NCBI GenBank assembly: GCA_964549445.1
Contig: CAZJVS010000016.1
Span: forward strand, 1-64,000
Direction of reading: 5' to 3'
Length of the DNA stretch: 64,000 nt
DNA from: SpSt-539 sp964549445
GTDB lineage: Bacteria; Planctomycetota; Phycisphaerae; UBA1845; UTPLA1
Shown piece by piece: positions 1-9,595 of the stretch (its first letter is position 1; every line of letters begins with the position of its first letter). The notes under the pieces are model-generated. The model was given only the letters and a program-made list of their open reading frames with translations, did not search any database and was not told where the DNA came from. Both the position numbers and the translations under genes were made by a program.

Positions 1-2
1 CG

Positions 3-1193
3 CCGGGGGTGATGGCCCTCGCCGTGTGCGTTTTCGCGCTGCCGCCGATCGCCTTCGGACACCCGTGGTCGGAGTGGCTGTACCGGTCGCTCGTCCTGCT
101 CGTGATCGCCTGCCCGTGCGCGCTCGTGATCTCAACTCCAGTCAGCATCGTCGCCGCGCTTACCGCTGCGGCCCGTGTCGGCATCCTGATCAAGGGCGGA
201 CTGCACTTGGAGCAGGCCGGCCGCATTCGCGTGGTCGCCCTCGACAAGACAGGGACGCTGACCGAAGGCCAGCCGCAGGTGCAGTCCGTCGTGGCGCTCG
301 CTGGACACACCGAGCGCGAGGTCATCGAAACAGCCGCCGCGATCGAAGCTCGCTCGGAACACCCGCTGGCGCAGGCGATCGTCCGCCACGCCGACTCACT
401 TGACTTACGTCCGGCGCCAGCAGAAGGCTTCCAAGCATTGAAAGGCAAAGGTGCGACAGCCGTGCTGAACGGCGGGCCAGTCTGGATCGGCTCGCACCGG
501 CTGTTGGAAGAGCGCGGTCAAGAGACGCCCCAGATGCGCCAGCAGTTGGAGCAGCTCTCGGGCGCGGGGACGAGCGTCGTCGTCGTAGGCCGCGAGGACC
601 ACGTGTGTGGCTTCATCGCCGTCGCCGACCGTGTACGGTCCGAGGCCGCCGCTGCTGTTGCGGCCCTGAAGGCGGCCGGCATTGAGCGCGTCATAATGCT
701 CACTGGTGATAATCGCGCTACCGCCGAACGCATCGCTGCGGCCACAGGCGTGGACGAGGTCCAGGCGGAGATGCTGCCCGAAGCGAAGGTAACGGCCATA
801 GAGGAGTTGGTTGATCGTTACGGACAAGTCGCCATGATCGGCGACGGGGTTAACGATGCGCCGGCCTTAGCGCGTGCGAACCTCGGGATTGCGATGGGCG
901 CGGTCGGCTCCGACGCGGCAATCGAGACTGCCGATGTGGCGCTGATGAGCGACGACTTGTCGCGCATTCCGTGGCTGATTCAGCATGCTCGCCGCACGTT
1001 GCGGATCATTCGGCAGAACATCGTCGCGTCGCTGGCAGTGAAGGCGGCATTCGTCGTATTGACGTTGCTTGGACACGCGTCGCTATGGGCCGCCATCGCA
1101 GCGGACATGGGTGTATCGCTACTCGTAGTCGCCAATGCGCTGCGCCTTCGGAGGGATGCGAGTACTTCCGGGAATCGGACGGGCTCGAGGTAG
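3..1193 (+). CDS. Heavy-metal P1B-type ATPase, C-terminal part (5' end outside window)
   Basis: C-terminal ~396 residues of a metal-exporting P-type ATPase of the inner membrane; the reading frame is open to the left edge, so the N-terminal metal-binding and early membrane segments lie outside. Visible are the CPC metal-binding motif in a membrane helix (ACPCALVIS), the phosphorylation motif DKTGTLTEG, an HP-type motif (SEHPLA), the nucleotide-hinge motif GDGVNDAPAL, and a last membrane pair carrying AADMGVSLLVVANALRL. The CPC plus terminal D-x-G signature is that of the P1B-2 (Zn/Cd/Pb) group. It is a clear paralogue of the complete ATPase at 28170-30368. It lies left of the first tRNA-Gly fragment and so may belong to a different insertion unit. 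No regulator is visible in this part. Confidence 0.93.
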   Translation, partial: PGVMALAVCVFALPPIAFGHPWSEWLYRSLVLLVIACPCALVISTPVSIVAALTAAARVGILIKGGLHLEQAGRIRVVALDKTGTLTEGQPQVQSVVALAGHTEREVIETAAAIEARSEHPLAQAIVRHADSLDLRPAPAEGFQALKGKGATAVLNGGPVWIGSHRLLEERGQETPQMRQQLEQLSGAGTSVVVVGREDHVCGFIAVADRVRSEAAAAVAALKAAGIERVIMLTGDNRATAERIAAATGVDEVQAEMLPEAKVTAIEELVDRYGQVAMIGDGVNDAPALARANLGIAMGAVGSDAAIETADVALMSDDLSRIPWLIQHARRTLRIIRQNIVASLAVKAAFVVLTLLGHASLWAAIAADMGVSLLVVANALRLRRDASTSGNRTGSR

Positions 1194-2045
1194 CGGGAGG
1201 GTTCATTGCGCGCCATTTCGGTTTTCGTTCGAACTCTCAGTGGGTCAAACGTGGGTCAGTCGCCACGTGAAAGCCGCTTGTTTGTGACTGATCGTCAGCC
1301 TGTCAGCCGCTTGCGAGCCTCATTTTCAGCCAAAAACCCCGGCATAACCGCCGCTGACACAAGGGTTTGCAAGCGGAAACTTGAATTCCCAAGCTGGACG
1401 TCGAGGGTTCGAATCCCTTCGCCCGCTTTTGTAAGTCATTATGTCATCTATAATTATGAACTCGTGGTGTGATTATCCAATAGTCTCCCACTACCGGCTC
1501 TACCGGTTTGCGCGGACTGTTCGTCGCCTCCGTGATCCGCGGAGAAGTCCATAGAAACCAGCTATTTGCGCCGGAATGTTGGGAGGATAGTCGTCCAGCC
1601 GACAAGGCTGACACTCGTAATCGGTGAATTGCGGATCGAGTCGTGGGTGACTTAAATGAAGCCTGTGTGGCGATGGCGCCAAGGCGGTTTTCGGCGACGC
1701 GGCCGCTCATCGGGACGATCGGACCGAGCATGATCATGATTATCGAAATACAGGGGACCGGTCTCAATAATCTTCTCGATCAGCGGTTAGGCAGATGCAG
1801 ATAGGGCGAACGCTGGCGGCTGCAACCCGATTTCGATGTCGAAGTGGCGCTCCCAGGGCGTCGGGGTTCTTCCCCCGGGGCGGCCCTCTTAGAGCATACG
1901 TAAAAGTCGCCGAGTGTTGCCCTCGGAGGGCCTCGAAGGCTCTTGTGCCTCTGATCACTTAACAGATTACCAGCATCTGATCCTTGCCAGATCCGGCAAG
2001 AACGCGTCGATTGACCTCAATCCGCTGCGTGCTACACTTATTGGC
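1194..2045. other. Non-coding stretch holding a tRNA-Gly fragment
   Basis: No convincing gene is seen over these ~850 bases. The short open frames have no recognisable motifs and two of them run across the tRNA fragment at 1386-1427. The stretch joins the end of the truncated ATPase to the first small Cys-rich gene and probably marks a junction between inserted units. Short GC-rich inverted repeats occur near 1870-1935, but none has a T-tract that would make it a good terminator. Confidence 0.5.
1386..1427 (+). repeat. 3' half of tRNA-Gly(CCC): left copy of a putative att site
   Basis: Starting at the anticodon loop (TTCCCAA, anticodon CCC), the sequence gives the 3' anticodon stem, a variable loop, a T-arm with the TTCGAAT loop, a 3' acceptor strand CGCCCGC and discriminator T. 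The matching 5' half (GCGGGCG acceptor strand, D-arm) is absent upstream, so this is not a working tRNA gene. A second copy lies at 35533-35574 in the same orientation with 40 of 42 bases identical. The two differences are one compensatory T-stem pair (A-T here, T-A there). tRNA 3' halves like this are the usual crossover region of tRNA-targeting integrases. Confidence 0.82.
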
Positions 2046-2447
2046 ATGCCACAGCGGTTCGGCTCGTACTTGATGCTCTTGGTTATGGGGACGTGCCCGG
2101 TCCTGTGCCGATCCTCACTGGCGGCAACGCGACCCGTCGGCGATGCAGCTTGGAAGGCGCTTCGAGGCTCGGTTGACTCCTGCTGCGACGCTCCCATGGA
2201 CGGCCACGAGCCTACCGCGCCACACGAGCCCTGCAAGAATACTACGTGCTTTTGTTCGCCATTTGTCATGCACCAGACGAGCAGCGGCTTGGCGGCTCTG
2301 CTTGCTTTGACGGCCGGGCCCGATCTGGCCACCTGCGAGGAGCATGCCGATTCTTGGCTATCCCCGATGCAGACTGGTTTTTGGGAGAAACGCCTTGATC
2401 CCGCCAGCTTCGCCGACCATTCGGTTGCTTTGCCCCTTCTGATCTGA
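2046..2447 (+). CDS. Small secreted Cys-rich protein (CPVxC...CFCS...LLI family, copy 1)
   Basis: A 133-residue protein of unknown function. The start chosen is the ATG directly before a hydrophobic signal segment (SYLMLLVMGTCPVLC); the longer frame upstream has no signal character. After the CPVLC motif come a paired Cys (SCCDAP), a His/Glu/Pro patch and a CxxxxCFCS cluster, and the chain ends in LPLLI. The same layout recurs at 12991-13332 and 18423-18770, so this is a real family rather than a chance frame. This copy stands immediately upstream of an RND adaptor gene (2577) and is probably co-transcribed with it. Cys and His content, export signal and neighbours suggest periplasmic metal binding or sensing, which is inference. 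Confidence 0.7.
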   Translation: MPQRFGSYLMLLVMGTCPVLCRSSLAATRPVGDAAWKALRGSVDSCCDAPMDGHEPTAPHEPCKNTTCFCSPFVMHQTSSGLAALLALTAGPDLATCEEHADSWLSPMQTGFWEKRLDPASFADHSVALPLLI

Positions 2448-2576
2448 ACTCCATTTCATCTCACGATGCACCGAGCGCAGGCGTTCCCGCGCGCTCACGG
2501 ATATCGTGAACTTGATTTTCCAGTGGTCCTGCTTCGAGTGTGCTGTTTTCTGGGTCAGACTGAGAGCTTTTCTGAA

Positions 2577-4277
2577 ATGGCTGCAAATCAAAACGATGAA
2601 CGTAATCCGCCAAACAAAGACGGTCGCGTTGCCGGAGCGAACGCAAATCGCCGCGGCATCCCCCCAATCATTAAATCGGTGTTGCATCGCTCCCCAACGC
2701 TGCTTGTCCTCATCGCTTTCTGTGGCGTTGGATTGTGGGGGCACAAGAACGATTGGCGCGCGCCGAAGTTCGCATCGCTGTTCGGCTCACCCGCACACCG
2801 CGAGGCCGAGGATTGGTGCGCGGAACATAACGTGCCCGATTCAAGATGCATCAAGTGCCACCCTGAACTTGTCGGTGAGAAAGCTAAGGATTGGTGTAAG
2901 GAGCATGGTGTTCCTGAGTCGCGATGCACGATCTGCCATCCCGAAATCCTCACCAAGGGCGTGGCTGGCGATTGGTGCAAGGAACATGGCGTGCCCGAGT
3001 CGAACTGCACCATCTGCCATCCGGAAATCGCTGTCAAGGGCAAAACGCCAATGGCGGAATCCGATGTAACGGTCGTTGCGTCGGGTGATGTAAGACGGTC
3101 TTCGGCGACCAAGCCCGCAAGGGACCCTGCGACCTGCCAAACACATGCGTTGCGGGTGCAATTCGCGTCGCCAGCATCTGTGAAGAAAGCAGGCGTGCAG
3201 CTTGGCAGCGTCGTCGAGCGACCAATGGAACAGACGATCATCGCGAACGCAGAGACGCAATACGACCGAACGCGCTACGCGCAGGTCGCCTCGCGGGTCC
3301 CGGGCGCCGTCTGGCGCGTGGACAAGGAGATCGGCCAGACTGTTCATAAGGGCGACGTGTTGGCGCTTGTGGATGCGGCGGAAGTAGGCCGAGTCAAGGC
3401 GGAGCTTCTGACCGCATCTGCGCAGCGAGAGCTACGTACCCAGACCGTCCGGCGAATCAATGAACTCCTGCCGCAGAAGATCAGCACGACAGCCGAGCTT
3501 CAGGAGGCTCAGTCAGCCCTGCGCGAAGCGGAGATTCGCGTGTTCAACGCCCGGCAGGCGCTGATCAATCTGGGGCTCACCGTCACGGAGGAAATTGAGC
3601 GGCTTCCTGACGAACGCGAGCTGCGACTCTTGGGCTTGCCGAAGGAGGTCCAAGCGAGTCTGGGCGTTGGAGCGCCATCGGCAAACCTCGTTCCGCTCAT
3701 CGCGCCTCTCGACGGCGTCGTCATTCGACGCGAAGTCGTTGCCGGCGAGGTCGTCGAGGCTTCCAAGCCGCTCTTTACGGTTGCGGACCCTAGCCGAATG
3801 TGGCTCATGATCGACGTGCCGCAGGCACAAATCGGGCGCGTCGCGATGGGGCAGCACGTCCGCTTTCAACAAGAGCGAACCGACGAAACGGTCCAAGGGA
3901 CGATCACGTGGATCAGCACCACCGTTGATGACCAGACGCGAACGGTCAAGGTGCGAGTCGAAGTGGACAATTCTGACGGTCGGTTATTGGCGTCTACATT
4001 CGGTCGTGCACATATCACCGTGCGAGAGTCGCCCAAGGCGATTGCCGTGCCTAACGAAGCGATCCAGTGGGAGGGTTGCTGCCACATCGTTTTCGTCCGG
4101 CTTGCCGACGACATCTTTCAGACCCGTAAGATCAGGCTCGGGGCCCGTGATTCACACTACACCGAGATACTCGCAGGCTTGTTGCCGGGAGAGGTTGTCG
4201 CCACGGCAGGAAGCCACGTCCTAAAGTCGGAAATCCTGAAGAGCAACCTCGGCGCCGGCTGCTGCGTAGAGAAATGA
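2577..4277 (+). CDS. RND periplasmic adaptor (CzcB/CusB-like) with three N-terminal WCxEHGVPES repeats
   Basis: Membrane-fusion protein linking the inner-membrane RND pump (next gene, 4297) to an outer-membrane channel. From the ATG at 2577 it is 566 residues; the frame is open further upstream but without a signal-like start. An N-terminal membrane anchor is followed by three tandem repeats of about 35 residues with consensus DWCxEHxVPxSxCxxCHPE, beginning near nt 2812, 2890 and 2968. Each carries three Cys and two His and is likely a metal-binding module. The canonical adaptor part follows: a barrel-sandwich/lipoyl start (VASRVPGAVWRVDKEIGQ), an alpha-hairpin, a second lipoyl half (APLDGVVIRREVVAGEVV), and a beta-barrel. 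The RND gene follows after 19 bp. The same repeat occurs in the lipoprotein downstream of the RND gene. Confidence 0.9.
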   Translation: MAANQNDERNPPNKDGRVAGANANRRGIPPIIKSVLHRSPTLLVLIAFCGVGLWGHKNDWRAPKFASLFGSPAHREAEDWCAEHNVPDSRCIKCHPELVGEKAKDWCKEHGVPESRCTICHPEILTKGVAGDWCKEHGVPESNCTICHPEIAVKGKTPMAESDVTVVASGDVRRSSATKPARDPATCQTHALRVQFASPASVKKAGVQLGSVVERPMEQTIIANAETQYDRTRYAQVASRVPGAVWRVDKEIGQTVHKGDVLALVDAAEVGRVKAELLTASAQRELRTQTVRRINELLPQKISTTAELQEAQSALREAEIRVFNARQALINLGLTVTEEIERLPDERELRLLGLPKEVQASLGVGAPSANLVPLIAPLDGVVIRREVVAGEVVEASKPLFTVADPSRMWLMIDVPQAQIGRVAMGQHVRFQQERTDETVQGTITWISTTVDDQTRTVKVRVEVDNSDGRLLASTFGRAHITVRESPKAIAVPNEAIQWEGCCHIVFVRLADDIFQTRKIRLGARDSHYTEILAGLLPGEVVATAGSHVLKSEILKSNLGAGCCVEK

Positions 4278-4296
4278 ATGCTCTGAGGATCGAGAC

Positions 4297-7200
4297 GTGT
4301 TGAATTGGATCATCAATTGGTCGCTTCGCCGCCGGCTGCTCGTGCTGGGCCTGACGCTGGGGTTCATCGTCTGGGGACTCATCGCGATCAGCCACCTCAA
4401 TATCGATGCGTTCCCGGACACGACGCCCGTCCAGGTTCAGATCAACACCGTCGCACCGGCGCTCGGCCCGGAAGAGGTCGAGCGGCAGATCACCATCCCG
4501 GTCGAGCAATCCATCAGCGGCCTGCCCGGCTTGGCCAATGTGCGCTCCATTTCCAAATTCGGCCTATCGCAGGTCGTTGTCACGTTCGAGGATGGCATCG
4601 AGATCTACTTTGCCCGTCGATTGATCGGAGAGCGCCTGGCGACGGTCAAACTGCCGGCGGGCATCGATTTGCCGGAGATGGGTCCCGTGGCCACCGGACT
4701 CGGCGAGGTCTTTCATTACATCCTCACCTCACAAACGCGCGACCTGACCGAACTCCGTACTATTCAGGACTGGACCATCAGGCCGGTCCTTCGGACAGTT
4801 CCGGGCGTCGCGGAGATTAACAGTTGGGGCGGCAAGGAGAAGCAGTATCAGGTACGCATCGATCCGAACCGGCTGATCAAGTACGGCTTGTCATACGACG
4901 AGGTCATCGAGGCCTTGGAGAAGAACAATCTCAATGCCGGCGGCGGGAGCATCGCCACGGGCGGTGCCATGCAACTCGTGCAGGGTGTTGGCCGCGTGAG
5001 CAATCTCGATCAGATAGGCGATATCGTCATCAAGGCCAGGGATGGCGTGCCAATCCACGTTCACGATGTGGCCGATACCGAGATCGGCTCAGAGATTCGT
5101 CGCGGCGCGGTCACCTACGGCGGAAAGGGTGAAGCCGTGCTGGGCCTCGGGTTCATGCTCATGGGCCAGAATACGCATGAGGTCACTTCGAGGCTCAAGG
5201 CCAAGCTGGAGGAAATAAAGAAGACGCTGCCTCCCGATGTTCATGTCGAAACAGTCTATGACCGCACGGAGTTGGTCGATCACGTCATTGATACCGTCCG
5301 CAAGAACCTGTTTGAGGGCGGATTACTCGTCGTCGCCGTGCTATTCATGTTCCTGGGAAATCTTCGAGCCGGTCTGATCGTGGCGCTGGCGATCCCGATA
5401 TCGATGCTTTTTGCCTTTTCGGGCATGCTCCAATTCGCCATCGCCGGCAGCTTGATGAGTCTTGGCGCGATCGACTTTGGCCTTGTGGTGGATAGCGCCG
5501 TGATCCAGATCGAAAACGCGACAAGACACATCGCTCACGACCGGCGTAAACGCAACATTATCGACGTGGTGCGAGACGCCGTGCTGGAGGTCCGAAAGCC
5601 GACCATGTTTGGCGAGTTGATCATCGTGCTTGTGTATGTCCCCATCCTGGCGCTGGAGGGCATCGAAGGAAAGCTCTTCCGCCCGATGGCGCTCACCGTG
5701 ATCTTCGCCTTAGCCGGTTCGCTCGTGCTCTCCTTGACTCTGATGCCCGTTCTTGCCAGCGTGCTCCTTCCACGCCGCATGGAGGAGCGTGATCCGCTGC
5801 TCGTTCGAATGGCGCATTCCCTCTATAGGCCGGTGCTTCATTTCGTCATGCGGCACAACGTTGCAGTGTTGGGCCTGGCGATTTGCGTGCTGGCCGCCGC
5901 CGCAATCGTCGCACGCGGACTTGGAACGGAATTCATCCCCCGCCTCTCGGAGGGCGCGATCATCGCCAACGTCATACGATTGGCCGGCACCGACCTGGAG
6001 GAGTCGGTCCGCTACAACACCCAGATGGAACGAGCGTTGCTTGCTGCCTTCCCGGATGAGATTCGCCACGTCTGGAGCCGCATCGGTACGGCCGAGGTAG
6101 CCACAGACCCGATGGGCGTCGAGCTGACCGACATCTTCCTGTCCCTCACGCCACGCCATCAATGGAAACGAGCCACGTCGCAGGCCGAATTAGTCGAACT
6201 GATTCAGCGAGAGCTGCGCGACATGCCCGGACAGCGAGTCGCCATGACGCAGCCGATTGAGATGCGCATGAACGAGATGATCGCCGGTGTCCGCGGCGAC
6301 GTGGCCATGAAGCTTTACGGCGACGATCTTGAGGTGCTAAAGTCAAAGGGCGACCAGATCGGGGCCTTACTTGGTTCGATACCCGGCGCAGCCGACATGA
6401 GCACGGAGCAACTCACGGGGCAGCCGGTGCTTCAAATCCGGGTCGATCAGGAGGCTCTGGCCCGTCATGGCGTCCCCGCGAAGGCCGTGATGGACATCGT
6501 CGAGTCCATCGGCAGCAAGCCGCTTGGCGAAGTGATCGAAGGGCAATTGCGCTTCCCGCTGGTCGCCCGTCTGCCGGATACGTATCGCCGGGACACGGAC
6601 GCGGTCCGCTCTATTGTGCTTCCAACGGCGTCCGGCCAACGTGTTCCGCTGGAGAATTTGGCCACCATCGAAGAACTCGAAGGCCCTTCAACGATCACAC
6701 GTGAATGGGGCCAACGCCGAACGACGGTGCAGGTCAACATCCGCGGTCGGGACGTTGGCAGCTACGTGGCGGAGGCGCAGCGTCGCCTCGCCGCGGAGAT
6801 TCAGATTCCGCCCGGACGTTATCGCATCGATTGGGGCGGTCAATTCGAGAACTATGAGCGCGCCCGCAATCGGCTGTTGATCGTCGTTCCCGCCGTACTG
6901 GTCATGATCTTCGTATTGCTCTACGTCACCTATAATCGGGTCCTCGACGCGATCCGTGTATTCACGGGAGTTCCATTCGCCATTGTCGGTGGGGCGATTG
7001 CCCTTTGGGTTCGCGATATGCCATTTTCCATCTCGGCCGGTGTGGGATTCATCGCACTCTCGGGCGTCGCTGTTCTGGGTGACATGGTCCTTGTTTCCTA
7101 CGTGCGCCAACTGCTTGCCAAGGGACTGACCCTCCATGATGCGATCGCGGAAGCGGGCTTGACGCGGTTGCGCCCAGTACTGATGACCGCGCTCGTCGCA

Positions 7201-7461
7201 TCGCTTGGATTTGTGCCGATGGCACTCAGTACAGGCGTGGGGGCTGAGGTCCAGCGCCCCTTGGCGACCGTCGTCATCGGCGGCGTGATTAGTAGCACAC
7301 TTCTGACGCTGCTCGTGCTGCCCGCGATCTACCTTGTGTTTGGGGCGTCAGCGGCGGCGGCGCGGTCAGCGGAGAGGTCGGACGATAACGAAGAAACGAT
7401 TCAAGCTTCGAGCACGGTCGGCGGACCGATCGGCGCAGAAGTGGAAACTTTGCACGCGTAA
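4297..7461 (+). CDS. Heavy-metal efflux RND transporter, CzcA type (first)
   Basis: Proton-driven inner-membrane pump of 1054 residues, the usual length for the HME-RND family. The start is GTG at 4297, preceded by a purine-rich site (GAGGATCGAG). The first membrane helix, the two large periplasmic loops and the membrane clusters near residues 340-530 and 860-1030 are in place. The proton-relay helix reads DFGLVVDSAVIQIEN, matching the CzcA (Zn/Co/Cd) Asp/Asp/Glu pattern rather than the CusA pattern, although the usual Gly after the second Asp is Ser. The porter domain contains GTAEVATDPMG and the C-terminal half GVGFIALSGVAVLGDMV. Operon: Cys-rich protein, adaptor, this pump, repeat lipoprotein. 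No outer-membrane channel gene is adjacent; those at 13443 or 18854 may serve. Metal specificity is inferred. Confidence 0.95.
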   Translation: MLNWIINWSLRRRLLVLGLTLGFIVWGLIAISHLNIDAFPDTTPVQVQINTVAPALGPEEVERQITIPVEQSISGLPGLANVRSISKFGLSQVVVTFEDGIEIYFARRLIGERLATVKLPAGIDLPEMGPVATGLGEVFHYILTSQTRDLTELRTIQDWTIRPVLRTVPGVAEINSWGGKEKQYQVRIDPNRLIKYGLSYDEVIEALEKNNLNAGGGSIATGGAMQLVQGVGRVSNLDQIGDIVIKARDGVPIHVHDVADTEIGSEIRRGAVTYGGKGEAVLGLGFMLMGQNTHEVTSRLKAKLEEIKKTLPPDVHVETVYDRTELVDHVIDTVRKNLFEGGLLVVAVLFMFLGNLRAGLIVALAIPISMLFAFSGMLQFAIAGSLMSLGAIDFGLVVDSAVIQIENATRHIAHDRRKRNIIDVVRDAVLEVRKPTMFGELIIVLVYVPILALEGIEGKLFRPMALTVIFALAGSLVLSLTLMPVLASVLLPRRMEERDPLLVRMAHSLYRPVLHFVMRHNVAVLGLAICVLAAAAIVARGLGTEFIPRLSEGAIIANVIRLAGTDLEESVRYNTQMERALLAAFPDEIRHVWSRIGTAEVATDPMGVELTDIFLSLTPRHQWKRATSQAELVELIQRELRDMPGQRVAMTQPIEMRMNEMIAGVRGDVAMKLYGDDLEVLKSKGDQIGALLGSIPGAADMSTEQLTGQPVLQIRVDQEALARHGVPAKAVMDIVESIGSKPLGEVIEGQLRFPLVARLPDTYRRDTDAVRSIVLPTASGQRVPLENLATIEELEGPSTITREWGQRRTTVQVNIRGRDVGSYVAEAQRRLAAEIQIPPGRYRIDWGGQFENYERARNRLLIVVPAVLVMIFVLLYVTYNRVLDAIRVFTGVPFAIVGGAIALWVRDMPFSISAGVGFIALSGVAVLGDMVLVSYVRQLLAKGLTLHDAIAEAGLTRLRPVLMTALVASLGFVPMALSTGVGAEVQRPLATVVIGGVISSTLLTLLVLPAIYLVFGASAAAARSAERSDDNEETIQASSTVGGPIGAEVETLHA

Positions 7462-7473
7462 GGAGCACGTAAA

Positions 7474-7836
7474 ATGCGGATCGGGACGAAATGTCGTACG
7501 TTGGTCTTGGTTATCTTCAGCACACCGTTGATGTTTGGCGGCTGCGGCTGCGACCGCAAGAGCGAACCGCCGCCCGCGGCCGTGCCGCCGAAGGCGCAGG
7601 CACCGGAGTCGGAAAAACCCAAGGAACCATTGATCAAGAAGGCTGAAATCGCCAACTGGTGCCCGGAACATGGGGTGCCTGAGTCGATCTGCACCCGCTG
7701 CAATGCCAGTCTGATTGACGGGTTCAAGAAGAAGGGAGATTGGTGCGCGAAGCATGGATTGCCCGAATCGCAGTGCCTTGTCTGCAATCCCAAATTGAAG
7801 GCGAAGTTTGAGGCGATGGCGCCGAAAAATGGCTGA
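7474..7836 (+). CDS. Lipoprotein with two WCxEHGVPES metal-binding-type repeats
   Basis: A 120-residue protein starting 12 bp after the RND gene, with a purine-rich site (AAGGAGCACG) before the ATG. It has a signal peptide ending in a lipobox-like MFGGC, a Pro/Ala/Lys-rich linker of about 30 residues, then two repeats (NWCPEHGVPESICTRCN and DWCAKHGLPESQCLVCN) separated by a lysine-rich helix. These repeats match the N-terminal module of the adaptor at 2577. It probably sits in a periplasm-facing membrane leaflet and binds or passes metal to the pump; this is inferred from composition and operon position. A diverged, signal-less copy of its second half lies at 9596-9826, beyond the carboxypeptidase gene. 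Confidence 0.8.
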   Translation: MRIGTKCRTLVLVIFSTPLMFGGCGCDRKSEPPPAAVPPKAQAPESEKPKEPLIKKAEIANWCPEHGVPESICTRCNASLIDGFKKKGDWCAKHGLPESQCLVCNPKLKAKFEAMAPKNG

Positions 7837-7853
7837 TGGCAGGCTGTCCGCCA

Positions 7854-9542
7854 TCAATCAAGCAGCGCCGCTACAAACAAGGGCACATCCTGGTAATCCA
7901 CCGCGCAATCGGCGACGAAATCGCCGCGCACAACGACCGTGGGGTCCGCTGATGCTCCCGCTACCAACGTGTCGGTGAATAACTGTACGTCAAGGCCATC
8001 CACAAGCCCATCCAGATTCATGTCTCCGTGCAATAGTGCGGGCGGATTCACCGGTTGCAGTTCGACGCGCAGCGGGACGGGGGAATTACCGACAGAAACC
8101 GGAACGTCCTGAGTTACATAGCCGGACTTGGACACGCGCACCGTGTAGGTGCCGTTTGCCGGCACCACATACGTCCAGCGTCCGTACGGCATGAAGGAAT
8201 TGCGCGCCAACTCGCCGGTGTCGTACACGTAATTGGTAAGTGTAATCTCCGCGGAGATCGGAACGCAACCGCTCGTCACGTGAACGTCAATACGCGCCTT
8301 CCCCAGCCGTTGGTAGAGATACTTCCACCCCGCGCGGTTGCGAGCAATGTGCCCAGGCACCGTGCTGAACGCCGGCTCGAAACTGCTGCCCACCTCAACG
8401 ATGAATGGGTACACGCCGCGATGGGCATAATACCAGCTCGTATCATCGCCGTTTACGCCACCGGCCGGCACCGGTGTATTCGCCGAGTAGGTCACGCCAT
8501 CGACCGACGAAATGGCGCTAGCCATGGCGATCATCATCTCATGGATGACCGGGTGCTCCGGCATCTGCCCAGACGGGGAGCCGTTGCTGCACGCATAGGG
8601 ATAATCAATGAAGTTCCCGTACGAGTGATACGACGTCGCCATGACGAAATGATAGCCGTCCTCCAGCGCGATCATCGCCTGGCTCTCAAGCTCGGACGCC
8701 GACAAAGGCCCGCGGTAGATTTCGTTGGTGCACGCCCCGCTTGACCCGCACCCCGGCCCCCACAGATAGGGGTAATTGCGATTCAGGTCCACGCCAATAC
8801 AACTGCCGCCGTAGTTCCTTCGATTCTTGCGCCACAGGTTGTTGACGCTAAACACGTACTGCACGCCGTCGGGGTTGACCATCGGCACGCACACGGTCTT
8901 GTAGTTATTCACCCAGTCGGTGATCTGCGGATCAACCCCATAGTTGTCGGTGAGCTGAGTGATGACATCCATGACGATGTGCGACGTGATCACCTCTCGG
9001 GCGTGATGCTGCCCGTTAAACTGGATGGCCGGCTCATCCTCCGTCACGCCGGGCCGGTCAGAAATCTCGACGGCACGGATGGGCCGCCCCTCCGGCGTGG
9101 TGCCGATGGTGAACACGGAGGTGATCGCCGGGTAGGCCGCATGGATGCTATCCAGCAGGGCGACGATCTCGCCCGGGTCATAATACTGTGATTGCACGCG
9201 GAGCGGCCCCTCCAACGGGTGCGGCTCGAACTTCTCCACGATGGTGAAACCCGCGTTGGTCAGCGCCCCACGCTGATCCGGCCCTTCCAATTCCACGAAG
9301 AGTTCCCCCGCCGCCGAGTCCATCCCGCAGCGGTCCACCCCGATTCCCCGCTGCGCCAGCCAATCCCGCCATTGGCGCAGGTCTGCGAGCGTCGGGGCCT
9401 CCCCGTCGCGTTGGGGGACGCGCACCCGGACCATCTCGTGGATTTGGCCGTCAACGACGACCGGCTCATCGCCGACCGCCGCGACAACGTGGAAAGCGAT
9501 CAGCAGGCCGCCCGCCAGGACGATCCAACGGCTAGACGCCAT
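7854..9542 (-). CDS. Secreted M14 zinc carboxypeptidase with dockerin-like C-terminus
   Basis: Exported metallopeptidase of 562 residues that removes C-terminal amino acids from peptides. The start chosen is the ATG at 9542, with a GGGG-type site 8 bases upstream and a good signal peptide (WIVLAGGLLIAFHVVAAV); the frame is open further but without a signal. The family zinc motif appears as QHHAREV (HxxE), followed by NPDGVQY, the substrate-pocket Arg/Asn region (DLNRNYPYLWG), the zinc His in ATSYHSYGN and the catalytic Glu in FIVEVGSSFE. After an Ig-like/PEGA-like domain comes a tail with two Asp-rich EF-like loops (DMNLDGLVDGLD and DFVADCAVDYQD), as in dockerin-type tails of planctomycete exoproteins. 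It is an unrelated gene lodged between two copies of the WCxEHGVPES module, on the opposite strand. Confidence 0.9.
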   Translation of the reverse strand: MASSRWIVLAGGLLIAFHVVAAVGDEPVVVDGQIHEMVRVRVPQRDGEAPTLADLRQWRDWLAQRGIGVDRCGMDSAAGELFVELEGPDQRGALTNAGFTIVEKFEPHPLEGPLRVQSQYYDPGEIVALLDSIHAAYPAITSVFTIGTTPEGRPIRAVEISDRPGVTEDEPAIQFNGQHHAREVITSHIVMDVITQLTDNYGVDPQITDWVNNYKTVCVPMVNPDGVQYVFSVNNLWRKNRRNYGGSCIGVDLNRNYPYLWGPGCGSSGACTNEIYRGPLSASELESQAMIALEDGYHFVMATSYHSYGNFIDYPYACSNGSPSGQMPEHPVIHEMMIAMASAISSVDGVTYSANTPVPAGGVNGDDTSWYYAHRGVYPFIVEVGSSFEPAFSTVPGHIARNRAGWKYLYQRLGKARIDVHVTSGCVPISAEITLTNYVYDTGELARNSFMPYGRWTYVVPANGTYTVRVSKSGYVTQDVPVSVGNSPVPLRVELQPVNPPALLHGDMNLDGLVDGLDVQLFTDTLVAGASADPTVVVRGDFVADCAVDYQDVPLFVAALLD

Positions 9543-9595
9543 GAATGAACCCCAGCCAATATCCCTCATCGCGCCCGCCGCGATAAGAAGTCTAC

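Noticed and set aside
1206..1472. Plus-strand frame of 88 codons over the left tRNA fragment
   Set aside because: No start signal, no family, and its C-terminal part is simply translated tRNA sequence.
1444..1767. 107-codon minus-strand frame after the left tRNA fragment
   Set aside because: No ribosome site, no recognisable motif and irregular composition; insufficient to call a gene.
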